Source: Sphingomonas sp. UBA978
Lineage (GTDB): Bacteria; Pseudomonadota; Alphaproteobacteria; Sphingomonadales; Sphingomonadaceae
Assembly (NCBI RefSeq): GCF_002292295.1
Contig: NZ_DBBS01000021.1
Span: forward strand, 416,715 to 480,714
Length of the DNA stretch: 64,000 nucleotides
Direction: 5' to 3'
The notes under the pieces were generated by a model. The model was not told the DNA's origin. It saw only the letters and a list, made by a program, of their open reading frames with translations, and did no database searches. The translations under genes and the position numbers were made by a program. The first letter of the stretch is position 1, and the number at the start of each line of letters is the position of its first letter. Positions 18,453 to 27,178 of the stretch are shown piece by piece.

Positions 18453-19090
18453 CGGCGATACCCGAGGGGATCGCGATCCATCGCCGCGATCTCGCGACCC
18501 AATGGTGCGACACGTGGTGGATGCCGCTGTCGCCCGGGGAACGCGATCGCGCCGACCGCTACCGCCGCGACGACGACCGGCGGCGGTCCGTGGCGGGGCG
18601 GCACGTGATCCGCACGACGCTCGCACCGTTGCTGGCATGTGCGGCGTCGGCGGTGCCGATCGCGATCGATCGCCATGGCCGGCCGGTCGTGGACGGCGCG
18701 CCTGCGTTCAGCCTGAGCCATGCGGGCGATCAGGTCGCGCTGGCGGTCGCGCCCGTCGGGGTGGCGCTGTCGGTCGGTATCGATATCGAGGTGGTTCGCG
18801 ACGATATCGACCCGCTTGCACTGGGGCGGCGGGTGTTCGCCGCAGCCGAACTGACCGCGTTGCAGTCGGCGGGGGACCGGATCGCGCTATTCTTCCGCCT
18901 TTGGACGATCAAGGAGGCGCTGCTGAAGGCGGCGGGGCGGGGGCTGTCGATCGACCCGCGGACGGTCCGTATCGATGCGGAGAGCGATCCGCCGGCGATC
19001 GTGGATGCGCCGGCGGCGCTCGGTCTGCGCGGCTGTGTGGTGCTGCCGTGTCCGCCTGGCTACGCCGCCGCGCTCGCGTGGGGAACGTGA
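18449..19090 (+). CDS. 4'-phosphopantetheinyl transferase, Sfp type
   Basis: This enzyme transfers phosphopantetheine from CoA to the serine of carrier domains, converting apo-ACP and apo-PCP to holo forms. The protein is 213 residues, normal for Sfp-type enzymes. It has the expected motifs in order: FSLSHAGDQVALAV near 90, the Mg-binding GIDIE near 112, and WTIKEALLKAAGRGL near 152 with the conserved W-x-x-KE-A pattern. The ATG at 18449 overlaps the oxygenase stop, so the two are translationally coupled. The natural clients are Ser2421 of the PKS and Ser985 and Ser2026 of the NRPS. The open frame extends upstream, but that part is the oxygenase gene in another frame. Confidence 0.92.
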   Translation: MTAIPEGIAIHRRDLATQWCDTWWMPLSPGERDRADRYRRDDDRRRSVAGRHVIRTTLAPLLACAASAVPIAIDRHGRPVVDGAPAFSLSHAGDQVALAVAPVGVALSVGIDIEVVRDDIDPLALGRRVFAAAELTALQSAGDRIALFFRLWTIKEALLKAAGRGLSIDPRTVRIDAESDPPAIVDAPAALGLRGCVVLPCPPGYAAALAWGT

Positions 19091-19123
19091 GCCGCCCGGC
19101 GTCGTGCGTCACGCCGCATTCGC

Positions 19124-20185
19124 TTACGGGATCAGTCGGCCGACGCGCAGGCGGTCGAACAGGGCGAAAAACGCATCGTCGGTCGGCTGATAGGCGGTGA
19201 AACCGAGCCGGCGGCTCTTGCTCATGTCGGTCACCACCTCGATCGGCCGGCCGAGATCGGCGTCGGTGTGCCAGGGCGAGGCGAGGCGGTCGATGTCCGG
19301 CTCGACCAGACCCTCGCGGGTCGCGATCTCGCGCCACAGGCCGGCATCGCCCGCCATCTGCTCTTCGAGCGGCCGGACGATGCCGTCGAACGGCGCCGCC
19401 TCGATGCCGAACCAGTCGGCGATCCGGCTCCACATCCACTGCCAGCGGAAGACGTCGCCGTTGACGACGTTGAACGCTTCGTCATGCGCGGCTTCGGTGT
19501 CCGCCGCCCAGAGGAGGTGGCGCGCGAGCTGGCCGGCATCGGTCATGTCGGTGAGGCCCGACCATTGCGCCGCCGATCCCGGGAAGAGGAACGGCCGGCC
19601 CGTCTCGCGGCACAGGGTCGCGTAGACCGCGAGCGTCGTCCCCATGTTCATCGCGTTGCCGACGGCGAGGCCGATCACCGTGTGCGGGCGGTGGACGCTC
19701 CACGTAAAGCCCTGCCGCCCGGCGGCGGTGAACAATTCATCCTCTTGGGCGTAATAGAAGTTCTCGATGTCGAGGCGGCCCTGTTCCTCGCGGAACGGCG
19801 TCTGCGGCAGCGTGCCGTGGCCATAGGCCTCGAACGGCCCGAGATAATGTTTGAGCCCGGTGACCAGCGCGACGTGGCGCTGGCCCGGGGCGGCGGGCAG
19901 GCCGGCGAGCAGGTTGCGCACCATCGCGGCGTTGACGCGGATGTTCTCCGCCTCGCTGTCCTGCCGCAGCCAGGTGGCGATGAACACCGCATCGGGGTTC
20001 ACGTCGCGCAGCGCCGCCGCGGTCGAGCCGGCATCCTGCAGGTCGGTGACGACGGGCTGGACGCCGGCCTGACCGGTCGGCCGCCGTGCGAGGCCATGGA
20101 CCGTCCAGCCCTCGCGCACGAGCAGATCCGCCGTCGCGCTGCCGACGATCCCGCTCGCGCCCACCACCAATGCCGTCTTCGTCAT
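19124..20185 (-). CDS. SDR-family NAD(P)-dependent reductase, PRISE-like
   Basis: This is a 353-residue extended short-chain dehydrogenase/reductase. The N-terminus has the Rossmann motif GASGIVGSATADLL. The segment VTGLKHYLGPFEAYG, followed by FYYAQEDELF, resembles the progesterone 5-beta-reductase/iridoid synthase-like (PRISE) group, which reduces activated C=C or C=O bonds. The start is ATG 20185, with AGGAG seven bases upstream. It is divergent from a HxlR regulator with 92 bp between start codons, a common arrangement in which an effector-sensing HxlR protein controls the reductase. The substrate cannot be told. It converges on the PPTase gene, so membership of the biosynthetic cluster is not implied. 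Confidence 0.85.
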   Translation of the reverse strand: MTKTALVVGASGIVGSATADLLVREGWTVHGLARRPTGQAGVQPVVTDLQDAGSTAAALRDVNPDAVFIATWLRQDSEAENIRVNAAMVRNLLAGLPAAPGQRHVALVTGLKHYLGPFEAYGHGTLPQTPFREEQGRLDIENFYYAQEDELFTAAGRQGFTWSVHRPHTVIGLAVGNAMNMGTTLAVYATLCRETGRPFLFPGSAAQWSGLTDMTDAGQLARHLLWAADTEAAHDEAFNVVNGDVFRWQWMWSRIADWFGIEAAPFDGIVRPLEEQMAGDAGLWREIATREGLVEPDIDRLASPWHTDADLGRPIEVVTDMSKSRRLGFTAYQPTDDAFFALFDRLRVGRLIP

Positions 20186-20277
20186 AGAAATCTCCTGATC
20201 GGCCATAGACCTAGGCATCGCTGCCCCGGGCTTCTAGACGGCACCATTCGGGTCCCCAGGCACCAGGAGGTAACCAT

Positions 20278-20658
20278 ATGCAGGCCGGAACGCCGGACGA
20301 GGAATGGCGGGAGGATTGCGCGCCGCGCCGGGTGCTGGAGCTGTTCGCGACCAAATGGACCAGCATGGTGCTGCACACCCTGCACGCGCGTCACGACGGC
20401 GTCGCGCGCACCGGCGTGCTGCAGCGCAGCCTGCCCGGCATCTCGAAGAAGATGCTGACCCAGACCGTACGGGACCTGGAGGCGAGCGGCCTCGTCAGCC
20501 GGCACGTCCGGAGCAGCATGCCGCCGATGGTCGAATATCGCCTGACCGAATTGGGCCGCCGCTTCGTCGAGCCGGTCGAGCTGCTCTACGGCTGGGGACG
20601 CGACAATGCCGACGCGCTGGACCGGCTCGTGCCGCGGCCGGGTTCGCGGCGCGGATAG
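20278..20658 (+). CDS. HxlR-family winged-helix transcriptional regulator
   Basis: This 126-residue DNA-binding protein is of the usual size for HxlR regulators. Family features are a cysteine close to the N-terminus (WREDCAPRRVLEL), the KWTSMVLHTL helix, the recognition-helix region LPGISKKMLTQTVRDLE, and the wing with VEYRLTELG. HxlR proteins often respond to reactive electrophiles or redox change through that cysteine. A strong ribosome site, AGGAGG, lies eight bases before ATG 20278. It probably regulates the divergent SDR gene and itself through the shared 92-bp spacer, in which I could not define an operator. Confidence 0.92.
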   Translation: MQAGTPDEEWREDCAPRRVLELFATKWTSMVLHTLHARHDGVARTGVLQRSLPGISKKMLTQTVRDLEASGLVSRHVRSSMPPMVEYRLTELGRRFVEPVELLYGWGRDNADALDRLVPRPGSRRG

Positions 20659-20680
20659 ATTGGAACAGGCCGCCGGTGGA

Positions 20681-22105
20681 TCAGCGACCCGCCCCGACAT
20701 GGGCATAGGGATCGGTCTGGCCGGCGAGCCACGGGTCCCTGGTCGCGGCGCGCATCGCGCGCAGGCGTTCCGCCAGCGCCGTTTTGACCGAAGCGTACGC
20801 CGAATCGGCGGCGCGGTTGACCAGTTCGCCGGGATCGCGGGCGAGGTCGTACAATTCCTCGGCAGGGCGTTTCAGATAGGCCGCCTGCGTACGCTGGCCG
20901 AGGCGCATCGCAGGGTCGGCGGCGATGGCGCGCCATGACGGGGACCCGGCGACGTCGCCCGCGACCGGATAGTCGAGCGGGTGGGCGAGGTTGAGGATAT
21001 AGCTGTGCGTGCGGGTACGGATCGCGCGCATCGGATAATATTGGTTGATCTCGTGGAAATCGTGGCTGGCGAAGATCGCGTCGCGCGCCGGGTCGCCCCG
21101 CGTTCCCACGATCGGCAGCAGCGAGCGGCCCGACAACGGATAGGCGGGCGGGGCGACGCCGGTCCAGTCGAGGATCGTCGGTGCGATGTCGGTCCAGCTG
21201 ACCATCGCGTCGTTGACCGCGGCCGGCCTGCCGGGCGCGTGCACGATGAGCGGCAGGTGGAGGCCGGGATCGTACAGGTTGGTCTTGGCGCCGGGAAAGG
21301 GGCGGCCGTTGTCGCTGAGGAAGATCACCAGCGTGTCGTCGGCGCGGCCGGTGGCGGCGAGATCGTCGAGGATCATGCCGACCCCGGCGTCGAGGCGGCT
21401 GAGCGACTCGTAATAATCGGCGAGGTCGCGGCGCACCGCGGGCAGGTCGGGCAGGTGCGAGGGCAGCGGCACGCGCCGCGGATCGTAGCGGACGGGCGTC
21501 ACGCCGGGCCAGGCGCGATCGTTGCCGTAATCCACCGCCGCGCGATGCGGATCGCTGTAGCCGATGGTGACGAAGAACGGGCGATCGTTGGTCGAGCGGA
21601 TGAAGCTGGCCGCCGCGATCGCCAGTTCGCGGACATCGCGGATGCCCGATCGTTCGGGCACCAGCTCCTCCTCATAGGGAAAGGCGCTGTCGGGGCCGAC
21701 GTGCTTCTTGCCGACCAGCGCGGTGGCATAGCCCGCACGGGCCAGCATCGCCGGCAGCGTCTCGATCCCGTCGAGCAGCGACTGGTGGTGGACGTCGTGC
21801 TGGAGGCCGTACATGCCGTTCTGATGGGTGTAGAGCCCGGTGGCGATGACGGCGCGGCTGGGGCTGCACGATGATACCGCGGCGAAGCCCTGCGTGAAGC
21901 GCGTGCCCTCGCGCGCCAGCCGGTCGAGCCGCGGGGTCCGGATCGGCACGCCGTAGCAGCCGAGATCGAGGCCCTGATCGTCGGCGATCAGCAGCAGGAC
22001 GTTGCGATGCCGCCTGCCCGGTTCGGACTGCGCGCCCGCGCGGGTGGCGACGACCGCGGCGGCGGCGGCGGCGGCCGTCGCCTTCAGCATCGACCGTCTA
22101 TCCAT
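20681..22105 (-). CDS. Sulfatase, S1 family, N-sulfoglucosamine sulfohydrolase (SGSH)-like
   Basis: This exported sulfatase has 474 residues. A twin-arginine-like leader (DRRSMLK followed by an Ala-rich segment) points to Tat export. The formylglycine site is CSPSR, in SSCSPSRAVIATGL. From memory the protein tracks human N-sulfoglucosamine sulfohydrolase closely: QNGMYGLQHDVHH, GKKHVGPDSAFPYE, DRPFFVTIGYSDPHR and DNGRPFPGAKTNLYDPG all have direct counterparts. This points to subfamily S1_8, acting on N-sulfated or similar groups. Cytoplasmic or periplasmic formylglycine-generating enzyme would be needed and is not in this window. It follows a TonB receptor gene, separated by a hairpin, at the end of the surface-signalling locus. 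Confidence 0.87.
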   Translation of the reverse strand: MDRRSMLKATAAAAAAAVVATRAGAQSEPGRRHRNVLLLIADDQGLDLGCYGVPIRTPRLDRLAREGTRFTQGFAAVSSCSPSRAVIATGLYTHQNGMYGLQHDVHHQSLLDGIETLPAMLARAGYATALVGKKHVGPDSAFPYEEELVPERSGIRDVRELAIAAASFIRSTNDRPFFVTIGYSDPHRAAVDYGNDRAWPGVTPVRYDPRRVPLPSHLPDLPAVRRDLADYYESLSRLDAGVGMILDDLAATGRADDTLVIFLSDNGRPFPGAKTNLYDPGLHLPLIVHAPGRPAAVNDAMVSWTDIAPTILDWTGVAPPAYPLSGRSLLPIVGTRGDPARDAIFASHDFHEINQYYPMRAIRTRTHSYILNLAHPLDYPVAGDVAGSPSWRAIAADPAMRLGQRTQAAYLKRPAEELYDLARDPGELVNRAADSAYASVKTALAERLRAMRAATRDPWLAGQTDPYAHVGAGR

Positions 22106-22138
22106 GGCCCGTCCCGATGCCCGTCAACGTGAAAGGCG

Positions 22139-22174
22139 CCTCCGGACCGACGCGGGGCGGTATCGGTCCGGAGG
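22139..22174 (-). terminator. Hairpin terminator after TonB receptor gene
   Basis: This is a perfect 12-bp stem, CCTCCGGACCGA at 22139-22150 and TCGGTCCGGAGG at 22163-22174, with a 12-base loop. It sits 9 bases beyond the TonB receptor stop. On the minus strand the stem is followed by CGCCTTT, a short T run, so termination may be partial. Read-through would feed the downstream sulfatase gene. Confidence 0.65.
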
Positions 22175-22183
22175 GGCGCATCG

Positions 22184-24661
22184 TCAGAAGCTGACCGCGG
22201 CGCTGAAGCGGAACGAGCGGCCGAGGATCGGGCGCGCCAGCACCGGGCCGGCGCCCTGCGAGCCGATGATCCGCGGATTGCCCTCCGTCAGCCCGATCTC
22301 GTCGGTCAGGTTGTTGCCGGTGACCTGCAGGCGCAGCCGCTCGCTGACGTCGACCGAGACGCCGGCGTCGAGCTGGTAGAAGCTCGGCAGCAGCTGGTTG
22401 TTCTCCGGATCGGAGAAGCGGTCGCCGGTATATTGCAGCGTGGCGAACAGCGAGGGCCGGATGCTGCCGATCGGCAGTTCGTAGGCCGGCGTCACGCGCC
22501 ACGTCCATTTCGGCTGGCGCTGCACCCGGTTGCCGGTGTTGTCGATCGCGCCGTTGTTGGTGAAGAAGCCGCGATAGGTGGCGTCGAGATAGGTCCCCGA
22601 TGCCGACAGGCTGAAGCCGGCGAAGGGCCGGACCGCGCCCTCCAGCTCGACGCCGGTCGCCTTGGCGCCTCCGTTCGAGCTGACCGGCACGTTGTTGATG
22701 AGCGCGGTCGTCGCCAGCCCGTCGAAGGTGTTGTGGAACACCGTCGCATAGAGGTTGAGCCACTGCATCGAGACCTTCAGCCCGCCTTCGTAGGTGTCGA
22801 CCTCCGCCGTCTGGGCGAGTCCGGTCTTGTTGGCGATGTTCGCCGCCGAGGCTTCGCGCAGATTGTCGAACTGCGGGAAGCTGTTGCCGCGGCTGTAGCG
22901 GGCGAAGACGCCGACGGCGCGGCTGAAGTCGTAGTTGACGCCGCCGGTCCACGACCAGGCGTCGTCGCGATAGCGGAAGGTGCGCGGCGCGCCGATCACG
23001 TTGACGGCATTGTCGTAGAGCGTGTTGGGGTTGCCATCGAGGTTGATCGTGCCGCCCGGCGTGCGCAGCCGGCCGTCGAGGTTGTGCTTCTGATAGCGGA
23101 CGCCGCCGTCGACGCGCAGTTCGGGCGTGATCTGCAGTTCGTCGACGCCGTAGAAGGCGAGGTCCGACCCCTTGTAATAGGCATCGACGAGGAAGCCGTT
23201 GCCGCTGGTGAAGCCGCGCAGCGTCGCCTGCTGCGTCGTGCCTGCGGCATTGGCAAGCGTGAGATTGAGCAGCCGCGCATTGGGTTCGGCGGTCAGCAGC
23301 ACCTGATTGCCCAGCGCCCAGCGGTCGCGGCTGGTGTAATCGGCATAATAGAAGCCGCCGGTCAGCTTGTTCGATCCCGCGGTCCATTCGAAGCCGGTGT
23401 CGGCGACGAACGAGGTCAGCTTCTTGCGCACGTCCCAGACGCCGGCGCGCAGCACCTGCGTGGTCGCGCCACTGGCCAGCGCCTGCCCGCCGTTGACATA
23501 GGTAAGCCCGGTCAGCCGCGCGCCGGCGCCGCCCAAAGTCACCGCCATCGCCGAGGCCGCGGTGGGCGGTTCGGCGGGGACGAGGCCGCGCGTGTTGGCA
23601 TCGCCGCCGAGGTAGCTGAGGCGTTCGCGCAGACGGAAGCCATCGGCGACCTCGTAATCGAACGACAGGCCGGTGTTGATGACCTTCGCACCGCGGCCGT
23701 CCGCCATGTCGAGCGTCACGCCCTGCAGGTTGGTGGTCCGCCGCGTCTCCGGGCCGTTCAGCGTGCCGGTGCCGGCATCGAAGCCGGGATAGGCGCTGAT
23801 GTCCTTGCCGTTTTGCACGACCGGGATCGGCAGCAGCCACTGGCCACGATCGTTGAGGTAGCGGGCGTAGACTTCCACCGAGCCGCGGCCATCGAAGTCG
23901 TGGTTGACGTTGGCGGTGATCTGCCCGCCCTTTTCGGCGCGGTAGCGCGGATCGCGGATGCCGTTGCCCTGCGCATAGAAACCGCCGACCATGAAGCCGG
24001 TGTTCTCGCCCAGCGGCCCCGAGATCCAGGCGTCGCCGCGTGCCTCGTCGAAGTCGGTGTAGGAGAATTTGGCGAGGCCGTGGAAGTCCTTGCCGCCGGT
24101 GCGCGGCACGACGTTGACGGTGAGGCCGGGCTGGCCGTTCGAGAATAGCGAGCCCGTGCCGCCGCGCACCGCCTCGACCCGCTGCACCGTCTCGTCGAGC
24201 CGGACGAGCTGCGAGTTTTCGAGGAAGGACAGAGTGGGGGGCGGGAAGATCGGGACGCCGCCATATTGGAACGTGACGAACTGCGCGTCGCCGCCCGAGG
24301 GATAACCGCGGACGAAGATGTTGGCGCCGTTCTGCCCGCCCGAGCTTTCGGCCATGACGCCCGGCACGGCGCGTAGCAGGTCGGCGGTGCTGTTCGGCGC
24401 GGCGCGCTCGATCGCGTCGTTGTTGAGCGTCGTCACCGCGAAGGAGGCGTCCTGCCGCCGGGTGCCGCCGCCGGCGGTGCCGACGACGATGATGTCCTCG
24501 CCCTGCGGCTCGGTCGTGTCGACGAGGCCGGTGTCGGCCTGCGAACGTTGCGCGACATCGGCGGCGGGTGCCGACGCCGGTGCGGTCTGCGCCCAGCCGG
24601 GCACGGCCAGGACGAGCGCGCCGATCGCGCACCCGGTCATCATCGCTCTGGTCATGGTCAT
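22184..24661 (-). CDS. TonB-dependent outer-membrane receptor
   Basis: This is an 825-residue outer-membrane beta-barrel that imports a ligand using TonB energy. It has a signal peptide ending near AVPGWAQ and a TonB-box-like EDIIVVGTA at about 55. The plug domain follows (STADLLRAVPGVMAES, NIFVRGYP, RVEAVRGGTGSLFSNG), then a 22-strand-type barrel ending in an aromatic residue (FSAAVSF). The start is ATG 24661 with GGAGG six bases upstream. It lies between a secreted esterase gene and the SGSH-like sulfatase gene on the same strand, so it probably takes up a product or substrate of that locus. The ligand is unknown. Confidence 0.93.
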   Translation of the reverse strand: MTMTRAMMTGCAIGALVLAVPGWAQTAPASAPAADVAQRSQADTGLVDTTEPQGEDIIVVGTAGGGTRRQDASFAVTTLNNDAIERAAPNSTADLLRAVPGVMAESSGGQNGANIFVRGYPSGGDAQFVTFQYGGVPIFPPPTLSFLENSQLVRLDETVQRVEAVRGGTGSLFSNGQPGLTVNVVPRTGGKDFHGLAKFSYTDFDEARGDAWISGPLGENTGFMVGGFYAQGNGIRDPRYRAEKGGQITANVNHDFDGRGSVEVYARYLNDRGQWLLPIPVVQNGKDISAYPGFDAGTGTLNGPETRRTTNLQGVTLDMADGRGAKVINTGLSFDYEVADGFRLRERLSYLGGDANTRGLVPAEPPTAASAMAVTLGGAGARLTGLTYVNGGQALASGATTQVLRAGVWDVRKKLTSFVADTGFEWTAGSNKLTGGFYYADYTSRDRWALGNQVLLTAEPNARLLNLTLANAAGTTQQATLRGFTSGNGFLVDAYYKGSDLAFYGVDELQITPELRVDGGVRYQKHNLDGRLRTPGGTINLDGNPNTLYDNAVNVIGAPRTFRYRDDAWSWTGGVNYDFSRAVGVFARYSRGNSFPQFDNLREASAANIANKTGLAQTAEVDTYEGGLKVSMQWLNLYATVFHNTFDGLATTALINNVPVSSNGGAKATGVELEGAVRPFAGFSLSASGTYLDATYRGFFTNNGAIDNTGNRVQRQPKWTWRVTPAYELPIGSIRPSLFATLQYTGDRFSDPENNQLLPSFYQLDAGVSVDVSERLRLQVTGNNLTDEIGLTEGNPRIIGSQGAGPVLARPILGRSFRFSAAVSF

Positions 24662-24772
24662 TGCGTCCTCCCCTTCATTCGCCTGTCGAATCCGCGGCGT
24701 TCTGCGTGCCGTCGTCAGGCCATTATTGACCGGTTTTGCGGGCGGCGTCGAGCTGTCCCGTCACCCGTGCAA

Positions 24773-26119
24773 TCACTTGACCGCATCGGCGGCCGGCCGT
24801 GTGCCGGTGTTCACCCAGCCGTGCAGCGCGGTCCAGGCGGCCTTTGTCTGCGTGGGCGTGAAGCCGCAATGCGTATAGGCCTCGATCCCGCCGACCGGCA
24901 GCGGCGCGCGCAGTGGCGGCACCGGATATGCGGCGAGCAGCCGCGTCGTGCCCGCCTTGCGCACGGCGGCGGTCAGCATCGCCTCCTGCGCATAGGGGAC
25001 GAGGCTGTCGATGCTGTTGTGCATCGTCACCAGCGGATCGGCGATCCGCCCCGTCGTTTCGTGCCAGCGGGTCATATAGGCGAGCGCCGCGGGTGAGGCG
25101 GCGATGCGCTGGATATCGCGGTTGAGCGCCGCGGCCTCCGCCGGGGTCAGCGTGTCGCTGGCATAGACCTTGCCGACATTGCCATAGGGCAGGCCGCCGG
25201 CGGTCGCCGCCATGTCGTCCGCACCCAGAGCGACGGTGACGAGCGGAAAGGCGATCGAACCCGGATCGACGTCGAAGCCGCCGATCGCCGCGACCTGTTT
25301 GAGGATGCGCGCCTCGCGCCCGGCGGGGTCTTTCCGCGCGGCGTCGAACAGCGCGAGCACGGGGGTCGCGATCCGGGTCAGCTGCGTCCAGCCATAGGTC
25401 TTCGCGTCCATCGCGCTGCCCGCCGGGGGCGTCGTCGACAGCGCGGAGCGGCGGATATCCTGTTCGCCGGGCAGCGCATAGGGCGTCCCTTTGGTGAGGA
25501 CGTTATAGGCGGCGCGCATGTCGTAGAGCTGGCCGAGCAACGTCTTCCAGCTGCCGACGACACCGCACCGCGCCAATCCGCCGGCAAAGGCGCCGGGCCA
25601 GGTTTCGAGCAACGTGACGACGATGCCGCCGCCCATCGAATCGCCGGTGGCATAGACGCGCCGGGCGCCGAGCCGGACGAGGAAATCGCGCAGGCGCTTG
25701 GTGTTGATCGTGCCCGTCTCGACGCCGAGGCCATCCTTGTCATAGGCGCTGTGGCCGACCGCGACACCGTCGTCGTACGCGAAGCGCATCATGCCGCCGC
25801 CGGTGCCGGGGGCGGTCGGGTCCTCGGATACCGCGACCGGGGTGCCGGGGGTCGAATAGCCGTGCGCATAGACCAGCCCGTCGCCCTTCCATCCGGCGGG
25901 CACGGCAAGGGCGAATTGGTCGCCCTCCAGTTTGCCGACCAGGGTGATGCCACCGGCGGGCGCGGGGTGGGCGACAACGTCGGTCGCGCCGTTCGCGCGG
26001 GCCTTTGCGACGAGGGCGGATTGCGCTGCGGTGAGCGTCGTGGATGCGGGCGGAGTCTGGGCCGCGCCCGGCATGGCGAGGAGCAGCGCGAGCGGAAGGG
26101 TGGCGAGGCGAAGCGGCAT
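24773..26119 (-). CDS. Secreted alpha/beta-hydrolase (esterase), paralogue 1
   Basis: This 448-residue protein has a clear Sec signal peptide ending in PGAAQ. The nucleophile elbow is GDSMGG. A C-terminal His-Cys pair, THCGF, followed by WTALHGWVNTG, recalls the tannase/feruloyl-esterase way of placing the catalytic His near a Cys; that comparison is inference. It is paralogous to the esterase gene at 28476-29810, sharing YGNVGKVY, the IQRIA segment and the HCGF end. The start is ATG 26119 with GGAG eight bases upstream, and it lies 21 bases after the HSL-type esterase gene in what looks like one operon. The substrate is probably an ester-linked compound taken up or trimmed by the neighbouring TonB receptors. 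Confidence 0.75.
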   Translation of the reverse strand: MPLRLATLPLALLLAMPGAAQTPPASTTLTAAQSALVAKARANGATDVVAHPAPAGGITLVGKLEGDQFALAVPAGWKGDGLVYAHGYSTPGTPVAVSEDPTAPGTGGGMMRFAYDDGVAVGHSAYDKDGLGVETGTINTKRLRDFLVRLGARRVYATGDSMGGGIVVTLLETWPGAFAGGLARCGVVGSWKTLLGQLYDMRAAYNVLTKGTPYALPGEQDIRRSALSTTPPAGSAMDAKTYGWTQLTRIATPVLALFDAARKDPAGREARILKQVAAIGGFDVDPGSIAFPLVTVALGADDMAATAGGLPYGNVGKVYASDTLTPAEAAALNRDIQRIAASPAALAYMTRWHETTGRIADPLVTMHNSIDSLVPYAQEAMLTAAVRKAGTTRLLAAYPVPPLRAPLPVGGIEAYTHCGFTPTQTKAAWTALHGWVNTGTRPAADAVK

Positions 26120-26140
26120 GCGAAGGTCTCCTGACGAGGA

Positions 26141-27178
26141 TCAGCGGGGGCGACGGCCGAGCTGCGCGTCGAAGAAGCGGGCGATGATGCCGAACGCCTC
26201 GTCGGATTCGGGCATGTCGGGCCACATGAAGAAGGCGTGGGGGAGGCCGTCGAACAGCTGGAGCTCGCTGTGCACGCCCGCCACGGTGAGGCGGCGGTGC
26301 GCGAGCGTGAGCGCGCTGACCGCAAAGTCGCGCCCGCCCGCGAGCAGCAGGGTGGGGGGCATCGCCCTGATCTGCGCCGGGGACGTCAGCGGATAGGCGA
26401 GCGGATCGTCCGCCGCCACGCCCTCCATATAGCTGACCGGCAGCGTCGCGGGCAGGGCCGGGATCGCGGGCGGGGCGTTGCCGGCAAGCGCAGGGGCGAG
26501 ATAGGGGCTGTCGCCGCTATAGGCCGCGCCGGTGCCGCAGAAGGTGCCGAGCGCGCCGGGGCGCGGCAGGCCCTGTCCGGCGATCCACGCGGTCGCCTGC
26601 GCGGTGATGACGCCGCCCGCCGAACAGCCGTAGATGCCGATATTCTCGGGCCGGTAGCGTTTGAGCAATTCCCGATAGACGGCGGTGACGTCTTCGGATG
26701 CCGCCGGGTAGCGGTGTTCGGGGGCGAGGCGGTAATCGACCGTCACGACACGGATGCGCATCGTCGCGGCGATCGGGATCGCCTCGACCAGTGCGCCGCT
26801 GCCGCTGCCCCACATGAACGCGCCGCCATGGACGTTGATGAGGACGCGGGCGGCGTTGGCAGGCGCGACGCCGGCTTGCGGCACGACGTCGTCGACGCCG
26901 ACGCCGCCGATCGTGGCGTGGCGCACATTGGTGCGGAACCGGCGGCGCATCTCGGCGAGGCGGTCGTCGTTCCAGGCGCCGTAGAAGGCGCGCTGCTTCG
27001 CGACGTCGCCGGCGATCGTGGCGGGTGCGGTCGCGGCGTCCATGCGCGTCAGCACCTGTCGGGCGGCGGGGCTGAGCTGGCTGGACGGCGGCAGGCGGAA
27101 TGCCGGCACCTGCTTGACCGGCCCTTGCGACACGGCGGGGGTGGCAAGCAGGGCGATGGGCAGCAGCCGGCGGATCAT
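26141..27178 (-). CDS. Alpha/beta-hydrolase fold-3 (HSL-type) esterase, exported
   Basis: This is a 345-residue hydrolase of the hormone-sensitive lipase/BD-FAE-like group. It shows the oxyanion-hole motif HGGAF, the YRLAPEHRYPA segment and the nucleophile elbow GCSAGG. The catalytic Asp and His are expected in the GGRDFA and LPHAFFM segments. A short hydrophobic leader (MIRRLLPIALLATPAVSQ) suggests export. The start, ATG 27178, overlaps the GH1 stop as ATGA, with AAGGA upstream, and indicates translational coupling. It probably deacylates small esters released from the substrate of this locus. Confidence 0.85.
   Translation of the reverse strand: MIRRLLPIALLATPAVSQGPVKQVPAFRLPPSSQLSPAARQVLTRMDAATAPATIAGDVAKQRAFYGAWNDDRLAEMRRRFRTNVRHATIGGVGVDDVVPQAGVAPANAARVLINVHGGAFMWGSGSGALVEAIPIAATMRIRVVTVDYRLAPEHRYPAASEDVTAVYRELLKRYRPENIGIYGCSAGGVITAQATAWIAGQGLPRPGALGTFCGTGAAYSGDSPYLAPALAGNAPPAIPALPATLPVSYMEGVAADDPLAYPLTSPAQIRAMPPTLLLAGGRDFAVSALTLAHRRLTVAGVHSELQLFDGLPHAFFMWPDMPESDEAFGIIARFFDAQLGRRPR

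Noticed and set aside
19124..20658. SDR and HxlR genes as part of the PKS-NRPS cluster
   Set aside because: They converge on the PPTase gene and form their own divergent pair; nothing in the sequence ties them to the pathway, though a tailoring role is not excluded.
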